NCBI GenBank assembly: GCA_937773775.1
Contig: CALJVL010000003.1
Span: forward strand, 1 to 41,081
Reading direction: 5' to 3'
Length of the DNA: 41,081 nt
Source of the DNA: an uncultured Flavobacterium sp.
GTDB taxonomy: Bacteria > Bacteroidota > Bacteroidia > Flavobacteriales > Flavobacteriaceae
Positions 1-9,617 of this stretch are shown here, piece by piece. The first letter of the stretch is position 1, and each line of letters starts with the position of its first letter. Made by a program: the position numbers and the translations under genes. The notes under the pieces are model-generated. The model saw only the letters and a list, made by a program, of their open reading frames with translations. It did not search any database and was not told where the DNA came from.

Positions 1-2
1 AG

Positions 3-608
3 AAATGGATAACTGGTAAAAAAATTATGCCTCCATTCTCGACAGTTATCATTCCAAATGACCATGGAGCTGATGACCGTCCTGAAGCAGGTTATCCTTT
101 TAGAGAAAGCTACATGGCCGATAATGATTTGGCTGTTGGTCGAATTGTTGAATATTTATCGCATACGCCCTATTGGAAAAACATGCTAATTGTGATTACC
201 GAAGATGATGCGCAAAACGGAGTTGATCATATTGATGCACATCGAAGTGTTTTGATGCTGATTTCTCCTTGGGTAAAAAGAAATTATGTAGGTCATCAAC
301 ATTATAGTTTTGGAAGTATATTTAAATCGTTTTGGAATATTCTGGACATGCCTTATTTAAATCAATATGATGCTGGAGCTACAGACCTGAGTGATCTTTT
401 TACATCTACACCAAACTACAAACCCTATAATGCTTTAGAAGTGGATCCTCAAGTTTTTAACCCTCAAAAAGCACTTGATCCTTTTGATGAAAAATTTAAT
501 TGGAAAGCACTTAAAGATTCACCTAAAATTGATAATGTAGAAGATATGTTTCGAGATAGTAAAGAGCAAGATGATTATCGCTTAGAAAACAGGGAGAAAA
601 AGGAATAG
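3..608 (+). CDS. Phosphoesterase / alkaline-phosphatase-like protein, C-terminal part
   Basis: The reading frame is open to the left edge of the window, so this is the 3' end of a longer gene; the ATG at 27 is internal. The visible residues match the C-terminal part of the phosphoesterase family that includes acid phosphatases and phospholipase-C-like enzymes. Landmarks are IIPNDHGADDRP, FRESYMADNDLAVGRIVEYL, VITEDDAQNGVDHIDAHRS (metal-binding Asp and His) and SFGSIFKSFWNI. In this family the acidic EDDAQ...DH motif completes the metal site. The last 60 residues are charged and low in conservation. Such proteins are normally secreted, but the signal peptide would lie outside the window. A terminator follows, so it is probably not co-transcribed with the phosphonate operon downstream. 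The natural substrate is unknown. Confidence 0.8.
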   Translation, partial: KWITGKKIMPPFSTVIIPNDHGADDRPEAGYPFRESYMADNDLAVGRIVEYLSHTPYWKNMLIVITEDDAQNGVDHIDAHRSVLMLISPWVKRNYVGHQHYSFGSIFKSFWNILDMPYLNQYDAGATDLSDLFTSTPNYKPYNALEVDPQVFNPQKALDPFDEKFNWKALKDSPKIDNVEDMFRDSKEQDDYRLENREKKE

Positions 609-645
609 CATAGATATATTGCTACTTATTTTTTTAATTGAGCCA

Positions 646-697
646 CAGTCCAACAGAATTACTCCAGTAAAGAGATATTTTGTTGGGCTGTTTTATT
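646..697 (+). terminator. Rho-independent terminator after the phosphoesterase gene
   Basis: CAGTCCAACA at 646-655 pairs with TGTTGGGCTG at 681-690 (one G-U pair), and TTTTATTT follows. It lies about 40 bases after the stop codon at 608. Confidence 0.65.
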
Positions 698-880
698 TCT
701 GCGATTTTTTATTAGTTGCTTTGGTCTTAGTGAACCGCTTTTACGTCATTAGGTAACATTTAAATGATGATAGAATAAAGCCTTGTTAAAGATTTCTTAA
801 AACTAAAAAGTTTACTAATAGGAAAACATTTACCAAATTTGCCCTGTAAAATTTACTAATAGTAACTATTTAACTATCTA
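698..880 (+). promoter_or_regulatory. Leader region of the phosphonate operon with an 11-bp direct repeat
   Basis: No gene is seen here. The 11-mer TTTACTAATAG occurs at 811-821 and again at 852-862, 41 bp apart (about four helical turns), just upstream of the SusC start. This spacing would suit a DNA-binding protein such as the XRE-cupin regulator at the other end of the locus, but that link is only inference. I did not find a convincing TAnnTTTG box. Confidence 0.3.
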
Positions 881-3800
881 ATGAAAAAATTAAAAACTCT
901 AATGAATTTATTATTGATGTTTACTACATCTTTAATTTTTGCACAAACAACCGTATTTAAAGGTAAGGTTGTTGACGAACAAAATGTTTCACTACCTGGA
1001 GCAACAATCCTTATTAAAGGGCAAACTACTGGAGTAGGTACAGACATGAATGGTAATTTTGAAATACAATTGCCAAAAGGGAATGAGATTCTAACAATTT
1101 CTTACATCGGTTTTAATTCAGTTGATTTTAACACTTCAAAACTAAAAAGTGCCGTAATTGTTCTAAGAGCAAACTCTGAAAATTTAGAAGAAGTTGTTGT
1201 TACAGCTCTAGGTATTAAAAAAGAAAAAAAGAGACTTGGTTATTCTGTACAAGAGGTTAAAGGAGATTTAACAAAATCTAGAGACCCGAACGTTATGAAT
1301 TCCTTGTCAGGGAAAGTTTCTGGTTTAGTAGTAGCTGCTTCTGCAGAGTTTTTCGCAGCACCAAAATTATATTTGCGAGGTAAACAACCATTAATAGTAG
1401 TTGATGGTGTTCCTTTAGGGACTGACACTTATAACATTAGTCCTGACGACATTGAAAGTATCAATGTGTTAAAAGGAGCTAATGCAGCCGCATTATATGG
1501 ATCAGATGGAGGTAATGGAGCAATTCAAATTACTACTAAAAGAGGGACCAAAGATAGCCGTGGTTTTATTGTAGAATTTAATCAAAACAGCATATTTCAA
1601 GGCGGCTTCAATGCAGTTCCAAAAACCCAAAATAACTATGGTCCTGGATCTTACGGAAACTATGCTTTTCAAGATGGAAAAGGAGGCGGAATTAATGATG
1701 CAGATTACGATCAGTGGGGTCCTAGATTTGATGGGCAATTAATCACACAATACGATAGTCCTTTAGACGCTAGTGGTAATCTAGTTGCAACACCATGGTT
1801 GGCCAGAGGGGCAAATAATTTCAATAACTTTATGGAAACGGGGCTGTTAGAAACAAGCAATCTTGCTGTGGCATCTCAATTTGATAAGGGAAATGTTCGT
1901 TTTTCATTATCACATACATATCAAAAAGGAATTAATCCGAATACAAAATTGAATATTTATAATTTCAATTTAAGTAGTAAATACAACTTTAGCGAAAATA
2001 CATCTATAGATGCAAGTGCTAATTTTAATTTTCAAACATCACCTAACAATCCAAATGTGACCTATGGTCCAAATAGTTACATCTACAATATGCTTATTTG
2101 GGGTGGAGCTGATTACGATGTTAGGGATCTTAGAAATTATTGGCAAGAAGGTAAGGAAGGTGTTCAGCAAAAGAATTTCGAGTACACAAGGTACAACAAT
2201 CCGTATTTTATGGCTTATGAATGGTTGAAAGGTATTCAAACAAACGGTTATACAGGACAAGTAACCCTAAAACACAAAATAACGGATAATTTTGATGCTA
2301 GTATAAGGACTAATGGAGCTTTAGAAAATGAATTTAAAGATGAAAGATTCCCTTATTCTATGACTACTTACGGTAGAGAAAAAGCACAAGGGGATTACAA
2401 AGAGTCGTACAATTATAAGTTCAAAAGTTATACTGACTTTATGTTGAATTATGATAATACGTTTGGCGACTTTGGTATAAAGTCAACTCTAGGGGCGAAT
2501 ATAAATATTCAGAAAAACAGAAATTTATTTGCTACTACAGACTATTTAATAGTACCAGGGCTTTATACTCTCAGTAATACACAAACTCCAGTTCAACCAT
2601 CAAGTTATAGAGGTCATTATGAAACTTATGGTTATTACGCAGCAGCTGATTTTTCCTATAAGTCTTTCTTGTTCTTGGGCGCAACCGGCAGAATAGATAA
2701 AGATTCTAGATTACCTGCAAAAAATGATAGTTTCTTTTACCCTTCAGTTTCTTTAAGTGCTGTTTTAAGTGAAGTGCTAAATATACCGAGTGTAGATTTC
2801 TTAAAAGTCAGAGGGTCGTTTGCAAAAGTGGGGAGCTCATTAGATATTTATAGTAACTTAAATACGTATGCGTTAAGTAGTCCTTTTACTGTCAATGGTG
2901 CAACTTACAATCCGGCTTCCATTAATTCTGTCTTGGCTAATCAAAATTTACAACCCGCTTTTAACTCTTCAACAGAGTTTGGGATAGAATCACAATTATT
3001 CAAGAATAAATTAGGTTTCGACCTTACCTATTACGAAAATAAAAATGGGCCTCAGATTTTTAATTTAAATTATTCTGTTGCTTCTGGGTATAATGGTAAA
3101 AAAGAGAATGGTATTACTACAAGAACCAAAGGATGGGAACTAGCGGTAACAGCGAGCCCTATAAAGACAAAAGATTTTAGTTGGAACGTTAGATTAAATT
3201 GGTCTGCTTATAAGGAGTATTTAGAAGAGGTATATGGCGACATAACAAACAATGGCCAAATTAAAATTGGAGATAGAGTAGATGCTTATTACATCAATGA
3301 TTTTATGCGAACTCAAGACGGTCAATTGATTGTAGGCTCAGATGGTAAACCGTTAAAAAATGTGTACCAAACAAAAGTTGGTTATGCGGCTCCTGACTGG
3401 TCTGCTGGAATCGCAAATAGTTTAAATTACAAGAATTTCTCGTTAGATTTCTCATTGGATGGCCGATATGGAGGGAAAATCGAGAATTATGTTGCACGAA
3501 AAATGTGGCAGAGTGGTAGACAAATAGGAACTGATACTCCTGAAAGAGCTAATGATGTACAAGGAGTAAAGTCTTACGTTACTGATGGAGTAGTTGTCAC
3601 AGGTGGATTACTAACTACAGACGGACAAGGAAATGTGCTTTCAGATACACGTACTTTTTCCCAAAATCAAACAAAAATGTTTTATCAGGATTATTCAAAA
3701 TCGTATAATGGTCAAGCAGCTGCAAATATTATAGATAAAACATTCTTTAAGCTAAGAGAAGTTAATCTAACCTACATGTTTCCGAATAAATTATTGGCTA

Positions 3801-3964
3801 ATACATTCATTAACAATGCCTCGGTGTCTTTAATAGGAAGAAATTTAATTTATTTCGCCAAACATAAAGATATTGATTTAGATCAGTTTAATAATGAAAA
3901 TGTATCACCATTACAAACGCCAACTGTTAAAAGTTATGGCTTAAATATAAACCTTAAATTCTAA
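881..3964 (+). CDS. SusC/RagA-family TonB-dependent outer-membrane transporter
   Basis: A 1027-residue SusC-type transporter. Residues 1-21 form a signal peptide ending IFAQ. A carboxypeptidase-regulatory-like domain spans about 24-100 (VFKGKVVDEQNVSLPGATI), and a TonB-box-like EEVVVTALG sits near 104-112. A plug domain follows to about 220 (LIVVDGVPLG, INVLKGANAAALYGSDGGNG), then a beta barrel ending in the aromatic LKF. It is 11 bp upstream of its SusD partner and is the first gene of the phosphonate operon. SusC proteins import ligands too large for porins, energised by TonB. Given the downstream genes I infer a phosphonate-containing oligosaccharide, lipid headgroup or ester as ligand; the sequence alone does not show the ligand. 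Confidence 0.93.
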   Translation: MKKLKTLMNLLLMFTTSLIFAQTTVFKGKVVDEQNVSLPGATILIKGQTTGVGTDMNGNFEIQLPKGNEILTISYIGFNSVDFNTSKLKSAVIVLRANSENLEEVVVTALGIKKEKKRLGYSVQEVKGDLTKSRDPNVMNSLSGKVSGLVVAASAEFFAAPKLYLRGKQPLIVVDGVPLGTDTYNISPDDIESINVLKGANAAALYGSDGGNGAIQITTKRGTKDSRGFIVEFNQNSIFQGGFNAVPKTQNNYGPGSYGNYAFQDGKGGGINDADYDQWGPRFDGQLITQYDSPLDASGNLVATPWLARGANNFNNFMETGLLETSNLAVASQFDKGNVRFSLSHTYQKGINPNTKLNIYNFNLSSKYNFSENTSIDASANFNFQTSPNNPNVTYGPNSYIYNMLIWGGADYDVRDLRNYWQEGKEGVQQKNFEYTRYNNPYFMAYEWLKGIQTNGYTGQVTLKHKITDNFDASIRTNGALENEFKDERFPYSMTTYGREKAQGDYKESYNYKFKSYTDFMLNYDNTFGDFGIKSTLGANINIQKNRNLFATTDYLIVPGLYTLSNTQTPVQPSSYRGHYETYGYYAAADFSYKSFLFLGATGRIDKDSRLPAKNDSFFYPSVSLSAVLSEVLNIPSVDFLKVRGSFAKVGSSLDIYSNLNTYALSSPFTVNGATYNPASINSVLANQNLQPAFNSSTEFGIESQLFKNKLGFDLTYYENKNGPQIFNLNYSVASGYNGKKENGITTRTKGWELAVTASPIKTKDFSWNVRLNWSAYKEYLEEVYGDITNNGQIKIGDRVDAYYINDFMRTQDGQLIVGSDGKPLKNVYQTKVGYAAPDWSAGIANSLNYKNFSLDFSLDGRYGGKIENYVARKMWQSGRQIGTDTPERANDVQGVKSYVTDGVVVTGGLLTTDGQGNVLSDTRTFSQNQTKMFYQDYSKSYNGQAAANIIDKTFFKLREVNLTYMFPNKLLANTFINNASVSLIGRNLIYFAKHKDIDLDQFNNENVSPLQTPTVKSYGLNINLKF

Positions 3965-3975
3965 ATAAATAAAAG

Positions 3976-5487
3976 ATGAAAACATATAATTTAAAAAAAG
4001 GAGTAACACTTGTAATAATATCAGTACTTCTGTTTTCCTGTACTCCATTTGAAGACTTGACTAATGATCCTAATAAGGCTACAAGTGTACCACCATCTAT
4101 GCTATTATCAGAGGTGCTACAAGTAGTAAACAATGTTGGTGGTGAAGGACCATGGAGTGATGCTCAGAGAGACAATCAGTTTTGGGTAATTTCATTTGAT
4201 TACTATGGAAACCAAGATTATAATTGGGGAGCTATAAATAGTTATAGATACAATACCTTGGCAAATGTTGTTGCTATGGAAAAAGAAGCAAAAGGTCTTG
4301 ATAGTCAAAATAAATACGAGGCTTTAGCTAAGTTTTTTAAAGCTTATTTTTATGATTATATGGCCAAGCGAGTTGGTGATATTCCACTAAGCGAGTCTTT
4401 AAAAGGCGATGCTGAAATTTCAATAACAAAACCAAAATACGATTCTCAAAAAGATGTTTATACTGCTGTTTTAGATTTACTAGAAGCTGCAAACGATCAA
4501 ATTACTTTAGCAAAATCTGAGGTAGGTACTTCAGCAGTTTTAGGTGATTTTTTCTTTAATGGTGATTTAGATAAATGGCAAAGGACTATTAACTCTTTTC
4601 ATTTACGAGTATTGATTAATTTAAGTAAAAAAAATAGTGAATTAAGTGTTGCAAGTAAATTCAATACAATCATTTCTAATCCTTCTAAATATCCTTTATT
4701 GAGAGGATTAGAGGACAATATGGTTCGTAATTTTGGTGATGAACAAGGAAATAGATATGAGTTGAATCCAAGTAGTTATGGATTTAACAGAAATAGAAAT
4801 ATAATGGGAGCTACCTATTTAAATTTACTAAAAAACAATAATGATCCAAGAATCTATGTTGTAGCGGACCCCGCTCCTTTTTATTTCAATGCAAACGATC
4901 CAAAAAACTTGAATGCCTATGTTGCTGCTAATTCAGGAGATGACCAAGGACAGATGCAAACAGATTCAGATGCGGGTAAATATAGTTATCCTAATGAGTC
5001 TAGATATTACAGTAACTTTCAAGGAGAGCCTTATATTCAAATTGGTTATTCTGAACAAGAATTCACTATTGCAGAAGCAATAAACAGAGGATGGATTAGC
5101 GGTGGAAATGCTGAAAGTCATTATTTAAATGGTATCAAAGCTTCGATGCAATTTTATGGTGTGGCTCAGGATGATATAGATACTTTTCTGTTAAATTCTA
5201 ATGTTGTGTATGGAGGAAATAATACAACGGGATTAAATCAGATTTTAACTCAAAAATACATTGCATTTTTTAACAACTCAGGTCGTGAATCCTATTTTAA
5301 TTATAGAAGAACAGGCATTCCAGCATTTAATGTTGGACCGGCAAATAATAATGGTGGTAAAATTCCATTACGTTGGAGATATCCTGTGAGCGAATTTGAA
5401 AATAATTCGTCTAATGTGAAAGCAGCATTAAGTTCTCAATTTGGAGGAACTGATGACATCAACGCACAGATGTGGATGATTAAATAG
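3976..5487 (+). CDS. SusD/RagB-family surface lipoprotein
   Basis: A 503-residue SusD-like protein of the SusD-like_2 type. The signal peptide ends in the lipobox LLFSC with lipid-attachment Cys22, followed by FEDLTNDPNKATSVPPSMLLSEVL, a typical start for this family. Conserved internal landmarks are YFYDYMAKRVGDIPLSES near 125-145 and the QIGYSEQEFTIAEAINRGW helix near 355. It sits between SusC (11-bp gap) and the secreted phosphoesterase (4-bp gap). The expected role is the substrate-capturing lid over the SusC barrel on the cell surface. Confidence 0.92.
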   Translation: MKTYNLKKGVTLVIISVLLFSCTPFEDLTNDPNKATSVPPSMLLSEVLQVVNNVGGEGPWSDAQRDNQFWVISFDYYGNQDYNWGAINSYRYNTLANVVAMEKEAKGLDSQNKYEALAKFFKAYFYDYMAKRVGDIPLSESLKGDAEISITKPKYDSQKDVYTAVLDLLEAANDQITLAKSEVGTSAVLGDFFFNGDLDKWQRTINSFHLRVLINLSKKNSELSVASKFNTIISNPSKYPLLRGLEDNMVRNFGDEQGNRYELNPSSYGFNRNRNIMGATYLNLLKNNNDPRIYVVADPAPFYFNANDPKNLNAYVAANSGDDQGQMQTDSDAGKYSYPNESRYYSNFQGEPYIQIGYSEQEFTIAEAINRGWISGGNAESHYLNGIKASMQFYGVAQDDIDTFLLNSNVVYGGNNTTGLNQILTQKYIAFFNNSGRESYFNYRRTGIPAFNVGPANNNGGKIPLRWRYPVSEFENNSSNVKAALSSQFGGTDDINAQMWMIK

Positions 5488-5491
5488 CAAT

Positions 5492-7135
5492 ATGAAAAAC
5501 ACAAAATATTTTATCATGGCCATAGGGATGTTCTCCCTATGGTCTTGTATTTCAGTGAAAGCACAAAATGCACCACAAATTAAGCATGTGGTCGTAATTG
5601 GTTTTGATGGATTGAGTCCGGATGGACTAGAAAATGCCAAAACCCCTACTTTTGATAAGTTAATAAGTGAAGGTGCGTCAACGATGCATGCCCGATCTGT
5701 ATTACCTACAAGCTCTAGCAGCAATTGGGCTTCCACGATTATGGGAGCGGGACCAGAACAACACGGAATAACATCTAACAGTTGGGAGAAAAACAATTTT
5801 GTTTTACCTCCGATAGTGCAAAGTGAAGGTTTCCTCTTTCCTACTATTTTTAATTTGCTTAACACTAAAATTGAAAATGCAGAAATAGGGGCGATTTACC
5901 ATTGGGATGGTTTTGGAAGACTCTTTGAAAAGAATGCTGTGGATTATGACATCAGCCCAAAAACAGCCGATGAAACTGCTCAACTAGCTCGCGCATATCT
6001 AAAATCGAAACAACCTACGTTTACTTTTATCCATTTTGACCATGTAGATCACGCAGGTCATGAATATGGCCATGGTACTCCCGAATATTATAAATCGGTA
6101 GAACAGGCAGATGTATTGCTAGCTGAAGTATTGGAAGCAATTACTTCTTCAGGAATGGGAAATGAAACCTTGGTGATTGTTAGTTCGGATCATGGCGGAA
6201 TAGGAAAAGGTCATGGTGGCGAATCGTTACAGGAAATAGAAATTCCTTTTATTCTATGGGGAAAATCAATTAAGAAAAACTTTAAAATCATAGATCCTGT
6301 TTATCAATATGACAATGCAGCGACAGTAGCTTTTGCTTTCGGATTAAAATTACCAATGGCTTGTATTGGGCAACCCATTAAAAATGCATTTGTAGGTTTT
6401 AATGAGTCCAATGAATATCCTATCGCAAAAAGACTTAAAGAGCCAGTTATTTTGCCAAAAGCAGTCTTCGCTAAAAAAGCAGGCGGTTTATTTAGTGATG
6501 AAGCCAACGTAGTAATAGAAAACAAAAATGAAGAAGGAGTTATTAAATATACGCTAGACGGATCAATGCCTTCTACTAGTTCTAACAGTTACTTAAAACC
6601 ATTTAAAGTTGCTCAGAACACGGTGGTAAAAAGCGCGATTTTTAAAGATTCAAAAATAAGTAGCATGGTCAATGCCGCTTTTTTCAGAGTAAAAGGCTCT
6701 ACTTTGAAAATGCCTGTTTCTTATGAAGTCTTTTATTTATCTAATTTAGAGAGTATCCCTTTTTTAGAAAATTTAATTCCAAATGCCAAAGGAAATTGTT
6801 TTGAGATAACTTCAGATGAAATCAAAGAAACTATAAAAGACAATACCGCAGTTCGATTTAAAACCAATATTACTATTGATCAAGAAGATACCTATGGTTT
6901 TTTTACGCGTTCGGATGATGGTAGTATTCTGAAAATTGACCATAAAATGATTGTAAATAATGATGGAGATCATGGTGTAGAAGAAAAAGCAGGTAAAATT
7001 CATTTAAAACCTGGGGTTTATCCTTTAGAGGTGGTGTGGTTTAACGGTGGCGGTGGCGGATGGCTAGATGTTTTTTATCAAAGTAGTACTATACCAAAAC
7101 AGATTCTTCCAACTACTATTTTGACAACTAAGTAG
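5492..7135 (+). CDS. Secreted NPP-type phosphodiesterase/phosphonoesterase with C-terminal PA14-like region
   Basis: 547 residues. An N-terminal signal sequence ends around VKAQ (residue 25), with Cys19 as a weak alternative lipobox. The alkaline-phosphatase superfamily (type I phosphodiesterase/nucleotide pyrophosphatase) domain covers about 30-310. It has metal ligand Asp39 in VIGFDG, a nucleophile region LPTSSSSNW (Ser75 by position), DHVDHAGHEYG and SSDHGGIGKGHGG. A chitobiase-C-terminal-like segment (YTLDGSMPSTS) follows at about 350-400. The last 140 residues resemble a PA14 carbohydrate-binding domain (YGFFTRSDDGS, HLKPGVYPLEVVWFNGGGGGWLDVFY). The family cleaves phosphodiesters and phosphonate monoesters. 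Because it sits between SusCD and aminophosphonate-catabolic genes, I infer release of aminoethylphosphonate from a glycan or lipid. Function is unproven; the fold is confident. Confidence 0.85.
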   Translation: MKNTKYFIMAIGMFSLWSCISVKAQNAPQIKHVVVIGFDGLSPDGLENAKTPTFDKLISEGASTMHARSVLPTSSSSNWASTIMGAGPEQHGITSNSWEKNNFVLPPIVQSEGFLFPTIFNLLNTKIENAEIGAIYHWDGFGRLFEKNAVDYDISPKTADETAQLARAYLKSKQPTFTFIHFDHVDHAGHEYGHGTPEYYKSVEQADVLLAEVLEAITSSGMGNETLVIVSSDHGGIGKGHGGESLQEIEIPFILWGKSIKKNFKIIDPVYQYDNAATVAFAFGLKLPMACIGQPIKNAFVGFNESNEYPIAKRLKEPVILPKAVFAKKAGGLFSDEANVVIENKNEEGVIKYTLDGSMPSTSSNSYLKPFKVAQNTVVKSAIFKDSKISSMVNAAFFRVKGSTLKMPVSYEVFYLSNLESIPFLENLIPNAKGNCFEITSDEIKETIKDNTAVRFKTNITIDQEDTYGFFTRSDDGSILKIDHKMIVNNDGDHGVEEKAGKIHLKPGVYPLEVVWFNGGGGGWLDVFYQSSTIPKQILPTTILTTK

Positions 7136-7150
7136 CTTTAAAAAATTAAA

Positions 7151-8515
7151 ATGCAGCAAGAAAACTCTATAAATAGTGTTACTGAAGGAGATATCAATCT
7201 GACCGAAGCTCGCCTCGATTGGCTTGCCACAACGGTTGATGAAAAGACAAAAGAACTTTTAGATAAAGACGCGCGCTATTTTTTTCATCAGGCTTTGTCA
7301 ACGCCTTGTCTAGATGTTTTAAGGGATTGTAGCGATGCCAGCATTATGGCTATTTCAGGTAAAAAATACTATGATTTTCATGGGAATAACGTACACCAAA
7401 TAGGATATTCAAATCCTAAATTGATTGAAGCTATTACTACGCAGTTACAAGGGCTGTCTTTTTCTCCCAGAAGATTCACTAACGAACCAGCGATTCATTT
7501 TGCAGAGAAATTAGCTAGTTTATGTCCGGGAAGTTTAAACAGAATCCTTTTAACGCCAAACGGTAGTTCTGCTGTGGGGATTGCTTTGAAACTAGCGAGA
7601 GCCATAACTAAAAAGTTTAAAGTGGTATCGTTCTGGGACTCTTTTCATGGTGCTTCTTTGGATGCAATTAGTGTGGGAGGAGAATCTGCTTTTAGAGAGT
7701 ATATGGGACCGCTAATGCCAGGGGTTGAAAGAATTCCTCCTCCAGTTACTTATCGCGGTATTTTCGAAAATAATGAAAGTAAATGTTTAGAATACTTAGA
7801 ATATGTTTTTGAAAAAGAGGGAGATATTGGTGCTTTTATGGTGGAAACTATTAGGAATACCGATGTCCAAATTCCATCGAAACATTTTTGGACAGCAGTG
7901 CGAAATCTTTGCAATAAATACGGTGTTTTACTGATCTTAGATGAAATTCCAATTGCTTTGGGCAGAACCGGGAAAATGTTCGCTTTTGAGCATTATGATA
8001 TTGAACCTGATATTTTATGTTTGGGAAAAGGTTTAGGTGGCGGTATTTTTCCACAGGCGGCAATAGTTACTAGAGATGAATATAACGTTTTTGGCTCTAT
8101 TTCTTTGGGACATTATACCCACGAAAAAAGTCCTATTGGAGCAATCGCTGGGCTTAGCACAATTCAATTCATTGAAGAAAATAAGCTACTAATAAAAGTA
8201 CAAGAGGATGCTATTTATATGTTATCCGAATTAATACGGTTCCAAGAAAAATTTTCACTCATTGGAGATGTTCGTGGTATCGGACTTTTGTGGGGCATAG
8301 AATTGGTAAAAGATAGAAGCACAAAAGAAAAAGCATTTGCTGAAGCCGAAAAAGTAATGTATGACTGTTTGAAACACGGCCTTAGTTTTAAAGTTTCGGC
8401 GGGAAATGTATTGCAATTATCTCCGGCATTAACCATTAGTAGGGCTGAGTTGACTGAAGCCTTACAAATTTTAGAAGAAAGCTTACTTAAAGTACAAAAT
8501 CAACATACAAATTAA
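7151..8515 (+). CDS. pbfA: PLP-dependent (R)-1-hydroxy-2-aminoethylphosphonate ammonia-lyase (PbfA-type)
   Basis: A 454-residue class III aminotransferase-fold protein. PLP landmarks are LLTPNGSSAVGIALKLARA (phosphate loop), FWDSFHGASLDA, LILDEIPIALGRTG (Asp to pyridine N) and LCLGKGLGGG, whose Lys293 should be the Schiff-base lysine. Members of this subfamily eliminate ammonia from (R)-1-hydroxy-2-aminoethylphosphonate to give phosphonoacetaldehyde. I assign this subfamily from the N-terminal pattern (ARYFFHQALSTPCLDVL, YYDFHGNNVHQIGYSNPKL) and from its neighbours, a phosphonatase-like hydrolase and a TIGR03364-type oxidoreductase. A generic aminotransferase such as an aminoethylphosphonate-pyruvate transaminase is the alternative. 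No signal peptide, so cytoplasmic. It has a 15-bp gap upstream and 4 bp downstream. Confidence 0.83.
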   Translation: MQQENSINSVTEGDINLTEARLDWLATTVDEKTKELLDKDARYFFHQALSTPCLDVLRDCSDASIMAISGKKYYDFHGNNVHQIGYSNPKLIEAITTQLQGLSFSPRRFTNEPAIHFAEKLASLCPGSLNRILLTPNGSSAVGIALKLARAITKKFKVVSFWDSFHGASLDAISVGGESAFREYMGPLMPGVERIPPPVTYRGIFENNESKCLEYLEYVFEKEGDIGAFMVETIRNTDVQIPSKHFWTAVRNLCNKYGVLLILDEIPIALGRTGKMFAFEHYDIEPDILCLGKGLGGGIFPQAAIVTRDEYNVFGSISLGHYTHEKSPIGAIAGLSTIQFIEENKLLIKVQEDAIYMLSELIRFQEKFSLIGDVRGIGLLWGIELVKDRSTKEKAFAEAEKVMYDCLKHGLSFKVSAGNVLQLSPALTISRAELTEALQILEESLLKVQNQHTN

Positions 8516-8519
8516 AAAA

Positions 8520-9617
8520 ATGAAAAAATCAATTTTATTAACGAGCCTATTTACAGTATTCTTTTTAGGAATAGCTCAAGCACAAGAAAAAGCAAAAAAG
8601 CAGGCTAACGTATTTTTAATCACCTTAGATGGCGTACGCTGGCAAGATGTTTTTACAGGAATAGATCCCAATTTGTTAAATAGTCCCTATGCTCAGGATA
8701 AAGAATTGTTGACCAAAAAGTTTGTTGGAAACTCAATTGAAGAAAACAGAAACTTGTTAATGCCTTTTTTTTGGAATACGATTGCCAAAGATGGTCAATT
8801 ACATGGTAATAGAAACAAGGATAGTAAGGTAAACTTAACCAACAAAATGGCATTTTCATATCCTGGATATAACGAGATTCTAACCGGAAAAGCAGATGAT
8901 GAAAACATAAACAGCAATGACAAAGTGTACAATAGCAATGTGACCCTCTTAGAAAAAGCAAATAATTCGGAGGATTATAAAGGTAAAGTGGCTGCTTTTG
9001 GTAGTTGGGATGTATTTCCATATATAATCAACGATAAACGAAGTGGTGTTCCGGTAAACGCCGGTTATATGGACGCTAAGGGCGATTTAAATGAAAAAGA
9101 AAAGTTTTTAAACGAGATACAACGTCAAGCACCAATTATATGGGAAGGGGTTCGTTTAGATGTGTTTACGCATCATTTTGCTAAAGAATACATTAAAAAG
9201 AATCATCCTAAATTAGTTTATATTTCTTACGGAGAAACTGACGATTTTGCACATTCAGGTTTTTTTGATTTGTACACAAAGTCTATGCACAACACCGATG
9301 CCTTGATTGAAGATTTATGGAATTATGTTCAAAATGATCCGTTTTACAAAGACAACAGCTATTTTATAATCACAACTGATCATGGCAGAGGTACAGGTAT
9401 TGAAAAGGATTCCAAATGGACAGATCATGGAAATGACGTTAAAGGAGCTGACCAAACATGGTTGGCTATTTTAGGTCCTAATGTAAAAGCAACTGGAGAA
9501 GCGAAAGAGGAGCAATTGTATACCAACCAAATCGCTGCAACCGTTTTAGAGGTTTTAGACAGTAAATTGAAAGACAGGGAAATGAAGGGAAATGCAGTAG
9601 AAATATTGAAAGACTAA
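8520..9617 (+). CDS. Secreted alkaline-phosphatase-superfamily hydrolase
   Basis: 365 residues with a clear signal peptide (FFLGIAQAQ, cleavage near 21). Superfamily motifs are LITLDGVRWQDVF (metal ligand Asp37), FSYPGYNEILTG (candidate nucleophile Ser113), YISYGETDDFAHSG and IITTDHGRGTGI plus WTDHGND for the second metal site. It is related to the phosphoglyceromutase/sulfatase/NPP branch rather than to classical PhoA, and is distinct in sequence from the gene at 5492. Its stop overlaps the next start (TAATG), so it is translationally coupled to the MFS transporter. In context it probably removes a second ester or phosphate from the imported phosphonate compound in the periplasm. A phosphonoacetate-hydrolase-like activity is another possibility. 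Confidence 0.8.
   Translation: MKKSILLTSLFTVFFLGIAQAQEKAKKQANVFLITLDGVRWQDVFTGIDPNLLNSPYAQDKELLTKKFVGNSIEENRNLLMPFFWNTIAKDGQLHGNRNKDSKVNLTNKMAFSYPGYNEILTGKADDENINSNDKVYNSNVTLLEKANNSEDYKGKVAAFGSWDVFPYIINDKRSGVPVNAGYMDAKGDLNEKEKFLNEIQRQAPIIWEGVRLDVFTHHFAKEYIKKNHPKLVYISYGETDDFAHSGFFDLYTKSMHNTDALIEDLWNYVQNDPFYKDNSYFIITTDHGRGTGIEKDSKWTDHGNDVKGADQTWLAILGPNVKATGEAKEEQLYTNQIAATVLEVLDSKLKDREMKGNAVEILKD

Noticed and set aside
5428..5865. 145-codon minus-strand open frame over the SusD/phosphodiesterase junction
   Set aside because: It is the antisense shadow of two well-supported genes and has no recognisable motif.
8653..9021. 122-codon minus-strand open frame
   Set aside because: It lies wholly inside the secreted AP-superfamily gene and its composition (Cys, Tyr and Leu runs) is typical of antisense reading.
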